This document shows, in pieces, positions 49,908-62,166 of a DNA stretch of 64,000 bases. The notes under the pieces were generated by a model, which had not been told where the DNA came from, made no database searches, and saw only the letters and a program-made list of their open reading frames with translations. A program made the translations under genes and the position numbers. Each line of letters opens with the position of its first letter. The first letter of the stretch is position 1. Location: contig NC_045140.1 of the NCBI RefSeq assembly GCF_008831285.2, positions 23,330,131 to 23,394,130 on the forward strand, written 5' to 3'. Source of the DNA: Nymphaea colorata (lineage: Eukaryota; Streptophyta; Magnoliopsida; Nymphaeales; Nymphaeaceae).

Positions 49908-50462
49908 AGAAGGCGACATCGGCGCCTGTTTCTCTCCCAACCTGGTGGTGCTTCGATTGTATTCTGTACAAAATCCTCGGGTGACAGAAGAGGAAACAAG
50001 AAGTCCATCTCTCTCTCTTTTTTTCTCTTTTTCACAAACACGCACACACACGCAGACGCAGGCGCACAGATAGTTGGTTGGCTTTATGTGAATTCCAGCA
50101 TGTTTTGTTGGGTAGTCTTCTCTTGGGAAGATGATGCACAGTCAGAAGAGAAGGCAACGACTGCTGTCTTCTCAGAAAGAAATTTCTACATGTTTCATGG
50201 GTTGAGCGGCCAACAGTTTTTTCGAGGCACGAAACCTGAAGTTGGTTTGACTCTCTCTCTCTCTCTCTCTCCCCAGTATTTCTGTTCAGAGAGTTCTATT
50301 GTTGTCTCCTTTGGGTATGCAGATCTTTGTTCTTTCCGTTTATTTTATGCTCTTTTTCTTCTGAGAAAAGTCTTGTGGCCAGTGGGAATTAGATCTTCTC
50401 TGAGAGGAAACAAACATAAATTTGAATCTTTTGTTTCCAGATGAAGAAAACTGTGCGGCGGC

Positions 50463-50524
50463 CTGAAAAAATGATCGAGCTTGCCTCAAAAGTCTGAAAA
50501 AATGATCGAGCTTGCCTCAAAAGT
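50463..50524 (+). repeat. 31-bp tandem duplication downstream of MIR396
   Basis: CTGAAAAAATGATCGAGCTT and its 11-base continuation occur twice back to back, starting at 50463 and 50494, without mismatch. This is a very recent duplication, probably within or just after the primary MIR396 transcript. Confidence 0.9.
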
Positions 50525-52446
50525 AACCCAACCTTTTTCAGAGAGCAGTACCCTGCCGAGAAGCACCGACTGAAGAAAAGACTTGGGCTCTCCCTTGATG
50601 TTCGCCATTTATGCTAGGGCAAAGAAGCGAGAATAATTGACATTGAAGCGTCACACTTCTTGTTTATTATCTTTTGAGAAGTTTTCATTCAATTCTTTCA
50701 CAAAGCAGTATTGGAATGCACCCATAGATCGGGTTGTGATGAAATTTTTTGCTTCATTTTCAATGTTACGTAATTGACATGAATGTGTCGTCCATGCTTT
50801 GATCTCCATCGACGCTTTATGCAACCGCGTTTATTCCATTTAAAATAATCTAGAGGGAGGTAGGATGATGAATGGCGAATGTAAAAAATTTGTAGATCTA
50901 GATTTCAAATCTGTACAGTGAAAAGCAAGTGATAATTTTAAAACAATCATACCGCCTGCTTTAGACGACCTGCCATGGATCCGTTGGTTAAGATAATCAT
51001 CTAGTTTTCAATGTGGTATCACTTTACAAGGATGGTTCCTGGCAACTTCAACAGATGGATTTCATCTATCTTGGGGAACAATTTCTGGTCACAATAGCCC
51101 GGGGAAATGTGAATTCTTAGCTGGGCAGATTAGGATCAGATGTGGGTAGTACTTCGTTAAATTAATTGGATGCATCTGACAAATTTGGTTCAAATTCAGA
51201 CGAAATATACAGCTAAACTGCATCCATGTTTAGATGGAGAAGTGGGGAAGGAAGAAGGATATTGCTACCTGGTATTATAAATCTTAATATGAGTTCACAT
51301 TTGATATACAATCAAGATTTTACTTAATTTAAGCCGAGGGAGGAATTTATTTTTGCAAACCCAAGATCACATGTAACAAGTGGAAAGCTCCACCGAACGC
51401 AGCACTCTTGTTGAGAAATAAAGAATTAATAAAGCGCCCTTTAAAAAGTATTAAGAGAAAGTGACGAAGTTTCTATATTGTTACTAAGTTGCACTCCGAA
51501 AAGCACGTAAGAAGCACACCTAACTTTTTTGAATAATTCTCGTCTAAGTTCTGAAATAAAGTATACCTAAACTTTCGGCAGTAATCCCAAATCCACACCT
51601 AATTTTCTAACATTGTTAGAAAAAAGTGCACCAAACTGATTAAGATATGATAGACAGTGCGTCTGACTAGTTGAACTGCATTATTATTGTTCGATATGAT
51701 ACATTACCATGAGCAAAACCTTATCTTGATGCAATTTTAGCCGTTTCTGACCCACTAATTAGTGGAATCAAAGGGAAGTGCGTGTGCATGCATGCGTGCG
51801 TGCGTGTGTGCGTGTTTCTACCATTTGCTAACTGTCAAAGAGGCCACGAAAAGTCTTGAAAACGCCTGCTCATTCGTCCTCATTTATAGCCTTCGATAAC
51901 TATCTCCTTCTGTTCCTTCTTCTTTGAGATCCGAGAATGTTGTTGAAGGGTGACAGACATCTGTACTCTGTGAATCCTTGGCTTCAGCCCGTGAAAAGGG
52001 TTCTGACCTCCATGAAAACGTCACCACGAGCGACCCATCACAACCACTCGGCTAACTCCCCTGAGTCTGAGGTCATGTAACACAGCAGCAGCTGACTCAT
52101 GAGTTTGCCACTTGCGTGTATACGCCGCCATTAAATGACAAACATATAAAGATGAAGATTGTGAAATGCTGATCGGTAACCGGAGAAAACGCACAGCCAC
52201 TTGAACACGGTTACTTACAGTCGATCCTCTAAATAACAATGAGATTGTAGACGAAGATGATCAAAGATCGACAAGCAAGCAAGCAACTGCATGCCATCTA
52301 TTCCTCCATTTGGCTAGGGCCGGCATCTTGATGCCGGTGGCCCCGAGCACTTTAAAAATGAGTTTGATGCCTTTTACATCAAATCTATCGCAGATACGAA
52401 GTGGCTGGTCCCCCCCTCTTGGTGAATTTATCACGTTAACATGACG

Positions 52447-52449
<3 letters not shown>

Positions 52450-52496
<47 letters not shown>
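52450..52496. repeat. (TA)n microsatellite
   Basis: About 23 uninterrupted TA units. Confidence 0.95.
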
Positions 52497-52498
<2 letters not shown>

Positions 52499-53884
52499 GT
52501 AAATGCAGAAAATGACTAAGCAAGGTACTTGTAAAAAAAACTCTAGCGGCTTGGCCGTGCAATAGTTCAGACATCACAGTTTGATTTTTGTGGGCATCAT
52601 TCCTTTAGTAGGCTGATGCTGTAAGTGTACAAGCTGAGGTAGATTTGGAGGTTTTACTGCTGCTACCAAGCGGGTTTTTAAAGTTTGATTCGAGCAGAAA
52701 ACAAAAGGACAGGGCGTTAAGGCCTCTAGCAGCTGGGGCATAAATATGGGCCGCATTGTTGGTTAATCCAACGAGCAGTCGCCATGTTATATCGATGTCT
52801 TGGTTCACATGGCACTAAATGCACCATCTCTAACTGGCATCCAATTTGCACATTAAGAGCAACAAATGTGGGAGGCTACCCGAAAGCCACAAGAAATTGC
52901 ATGATTCCCTTCTCATTTTTGGCCAAACATATCATATGTTCAGTTAATCACAGAGGTGAGTTCCTGAGAATTATAACTTAAAAGCAGTATATAAAGCGGA
53001 ACTCCCTTCAACTTCAATATAACATCGACTACCATTTGCAGTCCAAAAACTAAGCAAATGAACTAGATGGCAGCTTAGAGCGAGCTTCGCCATCTCAAAA
53101 TAACCTTACTTATGGTGCAGTAAAGAACACAGTGTCCCTTTTTATATCGCATCCGTATCAGAAGTGTTCTCCAAGGTTTAGAATATGTACATGACAGAAA
53201 CAACTAGAACGTAAAAAATTTAACCTATCCAGAAGGGCGGGGGGAAGTGAATTTGCGGCTTTTTTTTCGTGGAGGAGAAAGTAGGTGGGGGGAACATAAG
53301 TTCTGCAAATGAAGCGCTATGATACAGAGGAAGAAACAAAGGTAGTGTAGGGTAGGTGACTGTGCACATGGAATAGACAGAATAAAAGGGGTAGGGGTAC
53401 TACCGGGGTCGGAAAGGGGCCTCTGGAACAAACCTACAAAAGTTTCCAACGATGAAAGTTGTTCACTAACGTTTTGTTTGTTTATAGTGTTCCCTCTAGC
53501 TCACTAGGCTTGGCGAGGTGAAAATTTTTCTCTCCTTCTCTCTCTCTCTCTCTCTCTTTCTCTCCCTCTTAGCTCTGATCTGGGCTTTACAGACCATCCA
53601 GCTTAATTAGTCAAATGATGATAATTTTGCTCTGAATTGGTTCCAAATGTAAATCCCCAAGACATTTTCAAAGACTGTAAACTTGTTTTTGGAGAAGAAA
53701 GCCAAAGGTACCAAATTGGGGACCCCGCATTATGTCCTAACTTTGTCATTTTGTTTGCCACATGATGTTTACCTTCATAAGGCTTATTGCTAGTTAGTTA
53801 CTCGTTCTTGGTGGGTTGCGATTGATAGCCTCAGGTCTTATAGATCCGAGCCTGCATAAGAAAGTGTGTTTTGGGAGATCCTTA

Positions 53885-54085
53885 GTTTAAACAAAATGAG
53901 GATCTCAATAGCATGGATTTTAAATCTATGAAACATGTTAAAAACCATAGATTTAAAGTCGGATTAGGGGAAGGAGGTCCGACCTTAAATCCATGGATAT
54001 GAGATCGTAGGATCTCAGATCACCACAGATAATTCATGGATATGAGATCGAGGATCTCAGATCACTACAGATTTCGGATCCATTG
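53885..54085. repeat. Foldback-like repeat with internal 40-bp duplication
   Basis: ATGGATATGAGATCG followed by AGGATCTCAGATCA occurs twice (about 53995 and 54036). Each copy is itself palindromic (GAGATC...GATCTC). Outer segments AACAAAATGAGGATC and GGATCCATTGTGAAAC are weakly inverted. It shares GGATCTCAGAT words with the element at 55268 and could be a decayed relative. Confidence 0.4.
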
Positions 54086-55267
54086 TGAAACAAACACAAC
54101 CTTGAAGCAAAAGAAAAAATGAAGGAAAGAAGAAGAAGAAGAAAAGAAGTACTCAAGTAAAGTATACGTCAAACTTATACCCAAAGAGGTTGGAGAGAGA
54201 GAGAGAGAGAGCTATTGAATTGAATGGAGAGCTACACCTTGGGCCGGAATACCATTGGATAAGATCATTACTACACAGTAAGAGACATAGTCCCTATTTG
54301 TTATCTGTCAATCCTTAATTGGCTCAACCTGTTGAGCCTATCGATATGCTGTGCTTTGGATTGGTCCAATTGCAGGAGCATGCAGCCATCGCGAGCCAGC
54401 TTACTAGGCCAACTTCTAAGGACTAGACTCAGGACTAACTAGGTCAAGTGAGCTTGGAGGGACCATTGCTCGAGTTCGATCAAGAAAAAATTCTAACATG
54501 TCTGCTTATCGACAACTTCCAATATATATGGGACTGATAAATTGTATTGGCTCTCGATCGTTGTCAAATTTCATTTCGGTTGGTCCCAGCCGGTGGCATG
54601 CTGCACCTGGTCCGAATGCAACTGGTCCAGCCATCGCAATCAAATCCAGCCTATATTATCCTTTCAAATCCCATTGGCAAAATTAATAACTAAAATAGAC
54701 TGTTAGAATCACTTCAAGCCTGAATTTTGATGCTAAAAATATTATGTATTCGGAATCATGATAATTGAATACACCTAGACAGTATGACCAATCAAAAATA
54801 TCCCAGATAGTCTCTCAACCAAGTAGATGAATAGCTATACGATCGAAAATCCACGTTTGTGCTTTAATGTTGGAAATTATTACTGCCTTAAATAACACGA
54901 ATTGGTGAACTTGATCGAGTATTTTTTGGTTTCAGGGTGCAGTAAGAATATTTGACGAGAAAAAAGTATTCGACCCCACTAATGCCAAGTTCTTCTTCCC
55001 CTTTTCTTGCCTCAATTTATAACATCAAACTGGGGATTTGTTTTTCCAAGAGATCTTCGGGCTGTTTGGTTTTAGGATGTACAAACAGGTGAACACGGGA
55101 AATGATTTCTTTAATACGGATCACGTACATGAATTCTTCAATTTGGTTTGTTCATTATAGAACTATATCTTGTTTTTCTTTTAGAATTAGTTTCTTGCTT
55201 ATAGGCAATTGACAAATCCATTTCTCTGCATTGTTATTGATACATCTCTCTTTATCTTCTTTCTGTA

Positions 55268-55513
55268 GGTGCATTTGATATACTCAGATTTAAGATCCGA
55301 GGTGATTTGGGATCATTGAAAATTACAAATCCACGGATTCAAGGTCAGACTCCCCTCACATCTAACCTGAGGTTTCAGCCAAACTTTGGACCTCAAATCC
55401 TCTTTTTCACATAATGGTAAAATCCGGTGTTTGCTTATGTCATGTGTTCCACATAAAACAGATCTTAAATTGGCCTCGGATCTGAGATGGGAGACTATAT
55501 ATCAAACACACCC
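55268..55513. mobile_element. Non-autonomous terminal-inverted-repeat element (MITE-like)
   Basis: The left end reads GGTGCATTTGATATACTCAG and onward to GATCCGAGG. The right end, reverse-complemented, reads GGGTGTGTTTGATATATAG and onward to CAGATCCGAGG, giving inverted ends of about 35-40 bases. It is 246 bases long with no coding capacity. The target duplication is not clear, so the superfamily is unassigned. Confidence 0.55.
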
Positions 55514-56449
55514 TTAATAATCAAAATAAGTTAAATTATAAATTAAATTGTTTTTCTTAATTTCAGTCAAATGACAAAAGTTTCCTTCAAACCAGTTATA
55601 AAGTGGCAGAAGTGGTCTTTGACTTCATTTCCTTAATTCACATTTTCTGCTAATATGAATGCATGTATGACCAATTGCTCATAAAGTAATTAGGGATATA
55701 CGAAAATTAATCGAAGTGACAAAATTATAAATTGACCTTAAAAATCATATGTTAACCAATTTTTTATGTTAAAAAGATATTATTATTATGAACCAAAAAA
55801 TTGTCGAATTGTCCAAATTTTGACGACTTCAGTAAAACAACAACTGTGTGACACATTCCAAGAACTTGACAATGTTTTTATGAAACACACGTAAATGTTG
55901 ATCCTTTTTTTACTCAAATAATTTTTTCTACACTAATAGAAAAATGAACGGCTAATATAACATCAATACATTACTAGTTGAAAATCAATATTTTTTATAA
56001 GAAGAACTTAAATTGAGACTTGTTTTATGTTAAATTAGTGCTTATAAGCATTTTACAGTATTCATATTTTATTTTAATATATATTTTAACAATAATTTAA
56101 GCTGTCTGATTTTTTTTTATCTCTGACCTAAGTGGCATGGATGTACCATAATAGTTATTACTGGAGAAAAAGCAAATTCAAGAATATCCGAAACCACCTT
56201 CTTTTGCATTCAATATTAGAACAAAAAAAAAAAAAAAAAACTGACATCAAGTTTTCTTTATTCTTTTTTCCTTTAACTGACAGATAAAGCTCGATAGTTT
56301 CAGATACAGCATGATCAAACTGAAGCCAGGTAATTCAAATGGATCTGCACTCAAACCCAATCACCATATGGGAAAGAGAGAGATATATCTAGAGAGAGAA
56401 AGAGGGTAGCCTAGTGTAGGCTAGTGTTGGGAAAGGTAGAAGCAAGAAG

Positions 56450-56671
56450 ATGCGCAGCTACCAATTGAATAATGGCATTCGAAAGTGTTGTGGCCTCACC
56501 CCAAAGAATGAAGACTCAGCTGATCTGGCGACAGCTGCCTTTAGTTTTGCACCTCCTTCAGGTAAAATTTGGGAAGAAGAGAAGAAAGAGGAAGAACTGC
56601 TGGCCGTAAAATCACCTGAAATTTGTTCGTCCCAACGACTTCAGAGCAAAAGGTTGAGCCGGAGAGGCTGA
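56450..56671 (+). CDS. Unrecognised small open frame (73 codons)
   Basis: It starts MRSYQLNNGIRKCCGLTPKN and follows a GA-rich stretch (56378-56406) of the kind seen in plant leaders. A good donor sequence, CTTCAG|GTAAAATTT, sits after AAFSFAPPS (about 56561), so this could be the first exon of an undetected gene instead of a complete frame. No family is recognised, and no downstream exon that would continue it was found. May be non-coding. Confidence 0.2.
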   Translation: MRSYQLNNGIRKCCGLTPKNEDSADLATAAFSFAPPSGKIWEEEKKEEELLAVKSPEICSSQRLQSKRLSRRG

Positions 56672-59600
56672 GGCCGGCCGGCTACGACCACTTAGGCCGG
56701 CGATCCAAGTCTCAACCCCCGTCCCCTTCATAAGCCAAAGCATGTTCAAGTGATTTAGTTGTGTAAAGCTAGCAAACTACTATTACTTAAAAGAAGATCA
56801 ACAACATCTTTTGTATTTGTCTTCTAATTTTCAAAGGCTGGTGTGGGCAGTACCTGGGGATTCCCTTGTTTTCATATCGATATTTCAGGATAATTTTTTA
56901 TTTTCATGTTGTTTTTTAGTTCTCCCAAAAAGTATAAGCAACCATGGCCGTAGGAAGGCTCCTTTTGTTTTTTTATAAGCCATATAAATCTTTATGTTTT
57001 GTGTATTTAATCATTTCCCTTTTTTTCTTAACATTGGATGCATTTGAATTGGAATATATACTCATCAAACTTCAAATTATCTTTTTTTGTATACATGTAT
57101 ATATATATATATATATATAAATTATCTTTTTATATATATATATATATAAGAAAAGGATGGGACCCGTATGACTGGTGTGTGAAGGGGACGTGACAAGAGG
57201 CATCACGGGGGGTGCGAGTACGAAGGCGTGGAGGATTACTGAGACGCCGTTTGTATAGAGAGGGAGAGGTGCGTGCGTGTGCGTCTGGGACTGTTTGGGA
57301 GCAGTGGGAGGAGCGGGACGCCTCTTCTCTTTCTTTCTCTTCTCTTCTCTTCTCTTGCAGAGGCCGTTTTTGTCGGATATCGTCTCTCCCCGCCTAAAGT
57401 CTCTGTCATGGGTCCGTTAACAGCCTGTTCATGTCTACGGGCACATTATGAGAGAGAGAGAGAGGGAGAGCGATCAACAACTGCCAGTCCCCCTAGATCC
57501 AACGGTCGCAGATGTTCCCTCCTCTCTCTCTACACTTTTACTTTTTCCTTTTAGTAAGATCCCACTACCAACATTCATTTAGTCAAAAGAAAATGGATCT
57601 GAATCTTTGGTGAACATGCATACTCTGTCTATAATGTTTCTCTTTTATAACTTACACTCCTCCTTCCCATTGTGTATGTGTATAGAGAAAGAGAGAGAGA
57701 GAGAAAGAAGACGAAGAGAAAGAGAGTGAAAGGTTTTTGTTAGAATAACTAACGCGAGTAGCTAGAGATAACTCGCACGACAGTGCATGTCTGAGTAAGA
57801 CATCAAATGTTCGATCAGATAATTCATATATATATATATATGGTGTAAGAAGTCGAATTTTTGGCATCCACTGTGTGCATGCGGTCTGGCTTTTAGAGTG
57901 TGGCAAATACCGGATTCTGTATGTAAAAGTCAGGACAATAATTTTGAGAACACCTTTGATGAGCGGTAACTAGAACATCAAGGACAGGTAGCCGAGACTG
58001 AAGACTATTGCAGTCACTGTTTGAGTATCATTCATCTGCACCGATGAATATTTAGGACACCTTATGACTATAATTCAAGTGACAGAGAAATCTTTCGGCT
58101 TCTCACAGTACACTGATGCATTGCATTGCATTGGGTGGCGTACTTGATGCATTGCATCGAGTGGCTATGCTTAAAGGAAGTTTAGAAGGTTAGAGGATTT
58201 CGGCTTATACCATAATGAATAATAATCTTGGTCCTTCATATATACAAGACGTATGGTTGAAAGAAATGAATGAGAAAAAGAAACTAAAATATTTTAGTCA
58301 TTTAGCGTCAATTACTGACTATTTCCCTATACTTTTTTCTCAACAAGATGAATGACCAAGATTATTCATTACCGACCTACTGCCTAAGGTTGATCCAACG
58401 GTCACACGGCGGCTTTTTTTTTTTTTTTTTTCCTTCGTAGATCTGAATGCAGCCTAAGGTTCACAACCTTAGCAGCCTTCTGACCTCTTAGGCAATGAAG
58501 CTTCGGAAACAGGTTGTTGCAGGATCACTTGCGACAATATTTCCATTTTTCACTTCGGAAAGCAATGAAAGAAAAGTTTCGGCTTTAAAATACCTCTGGT
58601 GTTGCCCTGCCTTTTCTGCAAAGACTGTCGCAAACACCACCTAAGGGTCTAGTATCTACTCATTTTTCATATAAAACATTCTTCAAACTTGTTTGTCTTT
58701 GTACCCAACAATATAATGGCATAAATTGACATTCTTCTTCTGAGAACATTATAACTTGCGAAACAATCTTAGGAAGGTGATAATACTTTCATGAATCTCC
58801 AAACATGTCATAATTTCATTGTGACGTTATCTTTTCTTTCATAGGTAACTTACCTTTTCTTTCATAGGCAAGCTGGAGTTAGGCAGAAACTTAGTAGTTA
58901 GGTCATGACAAGACACACTCCCTAATCAATCTGGTGGAGCCTTTTTGGTTCAATAATGAAGTTATTAACCGGAGGTAACGATATTTTTAATTTAAATGGA
59001 TGTGCTGGCTCTCTTCATGTTTCTGGCCGAACATATTTTCTTTTTAGAAATGCCAAGCACCTAAAACGTGAGAAGCAGACCAAAGACTTTGATGTCTATG
59101 GAAACCCAAAAAAAAAAAAAAAAAAAAGTTTGACTGGCTTGTGAGAAAATATACTTGTGGACATTAGATATTGTAAATAGAGACACCCAAAACGTGTTGT
59201 CTTTATTGAAAGGAAATTAAGTATCTTACTTAGGAATTATGGAGTTCAGCATTCCATCAACTACATACATGAGAAACTGGATTGGAATTGTAGAAGTGGT
59301 ATGTGCAAGGAAAGCAAAAACTTTGAAACCACTTTAGTTAAGCTCTTTTGAGTGCGCAGAAGGATTAAGCCCATCACCTGAGTGAGAGCCAAAGCCCTCC
59401 GAACACAACACACAATACCCTCCCCTCCCCCCGAGGCCCAGAGATGTGTGCGATACTTTAGGTAAGCCCTTGTACCAGATTCAAATTAAGTTGGGTTAGC
59501 TCGAACCAGACATTATGTTTAGTCCTGTGTAAAAACAGTGTTTGGCTGATAGAGAACTTCAAAAACCCCTTAGGTTCACATCATTCACAAAGAAAGCATT

Positions 59601-59950
59601 TCGAGCCTGCTGGATGAGTCTTCCGAGTAATGTTCACCATAACGAATGTGAAATGGATTAAATTTGGAACAAATAAATGCAAGGAAAGGCATAGTCGATT
59701 TAGTTGGCACTCCTAATCACCAGCCTTCAAAGGAAAAGTTAGAAGTGCGAGGCTGGTCAGGACTTCAAATCTCATCGGTCAATCTAACTTCATCATGTTT
59801 GCTAGGGCATAGGTCCTTCAGGTTTAAATAACTTTTACTTTAAAAGGTGTTTGATCACTTCAGATTTTGGATCTATGGATCTAAACGTATGGCATGTTTT
59901 TTGCTTATAATGCAAAACATCAAACTAAAATTTATAGTTGATCAAACTAA

Positions 59951-60164
59951 TGCTATGTTTGGATGGAGGGAAAGAGAGGGAAAGGAATGAATGGAAGAGC
60001 AAGGAAAGGGAAGAGAATGAAGATGAAAAGGAGAAAAAAGAAAAGGAAATGATCATTCATTCATTTCTCTTTCAATCTCTCCATTTTCGGAAGGATTGGA
60101 ATTACATTAAAAACTCAATTTTTTTCCCTCAATTTCCTTTCGTTTCCCTTTCATCCAAACACAG
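59951..60164. mobile_element. Foldback MITE-like element
   Basis: The left end, TGCTATGTTTGGATGGAGGG then AAAG, is inverted at the right end, where the reverse strand reads GACTGTGTTTGGATGAAAGG then GAAAC. Purine-rich left arm and pyrimidine-rich right arm pair over much of the 210 bases. ATGTTTGGATG ends are common in plant hAT-type and Tourist-like MITEs. Confidence 0.55.
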
Positions 60165-60957
60165 TCCTTCATTCATTTCCTTCCATATTAATTAGTCATC
60201 AGGAAAAAACACATGGAAGGTTTTTCTGTAAGGATTTAGGTCAGACTTAAAATTCACACTTGAGATTCTTCCTTTTTTTTTTTTAATGTGACAGCTTGTC
60301 ACCCTTTTCCTTGTCATTGTATCACCATTTTTTATGTTAAGAGAAAATGTCAGACCTTACAGACATGGATTTCAAGTTTTGAGAATGTTTGATTAAAGGA
60401 GATCATGCACAATAGTTTTAGGAGGTGCCCATAAATTTTGGAGGGTTTTTCAGTTTTTGGTGCTCCATTTTTTAACTTTTTCAACTTTTATTTCGATTGT
60501 TTCTTAAAATGGCTGTTGTTTTCAGTCAAGAAAGTGAATAGCTAAACAGTGACTCAGCGAGCCGTTGAGCAATTATCGATAAAATCAAGGGGATGAAGAG
60601 TAAATTGGCCAAATCCTGTGCATCAATCTGTAAATTGCACCGTATAACGCCAGAAGAATCTCCGGTGATGTCATTACTTTTCAAGAAGCGCATGACATTG
60701 GGCAATTCGAAGAGATGAAATGGCAACGTAATTTTTTCTCAATTATTCTCGAAATGAGAAGGCGTGGATGCAAGCGATGCATATTTACCTCAACTTCTGA
60801 TGAAATGACATGTTGGCTTATCTTTTTTTAACAATTTCCCTGCATTTCTTTTACTTTTTCTCTCCGATATCACCAGCACCACACGGTGATAAATAATTGA
60901 TATTCTCTCTTTGGTCCTGAAAAGGCTGTATGAAAAAAACGAGGTGGGGCTCCATTT

Positions 60958-60971
60958 TCTAAATAAATAAG
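60958..60971 (+). promoter_or_regulatory. Weak candidate TATA element of the second MIR396 unit
   Basis: TCTAAATAAATAAGAG lies about 140 bases before the second hairpin, a distance similar to that of the first locus. The motif is not a strong TATA consensus. A TTGTTTATTGCAG acceptor-like sequence at 61047-61059 leaves open a spliced leader instead. Confidence 0.25.
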
Positions 60972-61096
60972 AGGGTTTGGAAGGGGAGGAGATCGAGTGC
61001 ACAGTTTTCGTTCTTTCCTCCCTCTGGTTTTCCCTTTTTCTCACTTGTTTATTGCAGTGTCCAAGTTGGTGGTGCTTCTCTTTTTGGAAGAGGACC

Positions 61097-61213
61097 AATT
61101 CATGCTTTTCCACAGCTTTCTTGAACTTCAGTGTCTTGAGGTAGAGATTCTTCTTTATACGTTGATCTTCTCATACGTGCAAGCTCAAGAATGCTGTGGG
61201 AAAACATGGGTAG
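61097..61213 (+). ncRNA. MIR396: MIR396 precursor (isoform with mature RNA ending ...GAACUU)
   Basis: The mature miR396b-type sequence is at 61108-61128 (begins TTCCACAGC, ends TTGAACTT). The opposite arm 61183-61203 (GCTCAAGAATG to CTGTGGGAAA) matches the known miR396b star except for one or two bases. Outside the duplex, CATG (61101-61104) pairs with CATG (61205-61208). The loop region is 54 bases. It targets GRF mRNAs like the first locus; its star and loop differ enough that the two are old paralogues, not a recent copy. Confidence 0.95.
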
Positions 61214-62118
61214 GCTCCAAAATCTTCAGTTTTTTTGATCTGCAGCTATTTCCGCCAACTTCGATGCATTAATCATTAAAATTGGTGAGATTTTCTTTGG
61301 TTGAGTTCCTTTTTCAGTTTGGGATCGTGGGTTGTATGAGATCTAGAAAAGGCAACAACAGGAAACAGTAGAGAAAAAAGGCTGTGGGTTGCGTCCACTT
61401 GCAGGTCGAGAGGCTTTTTTTTGGTGCTTTCTATCTCTTTATCTCTCTACTGTGTGTACTGGTATTGGAAGGGAAAGAGGAAATCGTTTTCCCTTTCCCC
61501 TTGTTCGGCCAAAAGAGAAAGCTTTGTTGTCGTCTGTCTTTTCTTTCTAGTTGTTTATATTTTATGTGAAGCGACTATCATACTTTACAGGTAAGAGCGT
61601 CTCATTTAGAGCTGCATCTGAAGGCCAAGGAACAGAAAAATGATGGGTTCTGCAACAACCTATTTGGGGAAGAAGAAGGTGAAAGGGAGAAAGGAAGGGA
61701 AACTGTTAATGGGTTGATCAAGATGCAAACTCTTCTGGCCCTTACAATTGTCAGCAAATCCTAACTCGTCTACGATCGGTGGCATATCAAAAACTTCTTT
61801 TATGAACGAAATCATTGTACACCGACCCTAGGAAAAAGAAAAGCGATAAAGAAACATTAACTTGTTGGAAGGATATAAAATTTCACAGTGGTGAAGGTCA
61901 ACATGGGGGAGATCTAGATAAAGGATTCGTGGGATTGGCTGCCAGAGTCCTCAGATATTCAGAGGAGCATTGGGCAGATCGCCCACCTCTTCTCCGATCC
62001 GAAGGTGTTACTTTAAGAGGACATCAAAATCTTTATTCCAGTTCCTTATCTCCAGCATCTCCAGCAATCCAAAGTATTTCTTGCCACACGTGCATTACCT
62101 GAACTCAAGATTGTGGAA

Positions 62119-62166
<48 letters not shown>

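Larger units (their letters stand above)
50530..60950. other. Long intergenic region between the two MIR396 loci, no supported protein gene
   Basis: Ten kilobases without a recognisable coding gene. It contains microsatellites (52450-52496, 53536-53560, 57096-57149), foldback or MITE-like elements (53885-54085, 55268-55513, 59951-60164), A/T runs at 58410-58431 and 59108-59126, an unrecognised open frame at 56450, and GC-rich GA/CT-rich tracts at 57180-57560 that resemble a plant 5' leader but precede no convincing coding exon. Confidence 0.5.

Noticed and set aside
49785-50444. Long open frame (about 219 codons) overlapping the first MIR396 hairpin
   Set aside because: It starts at TTG, has no ATG at its start, encodes no known domain, and its first part is simply the miRNA stem read as protein.
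53225-53449. Minus-strand open frame with a hydrophobic stretch and SPRPSG end, considered as a secreted peptide
   Set aside because: It begins with TTG and has no in-frame ATG. The C-terminus does not match CLE, IDA, CEP or PIP peptide motifs.
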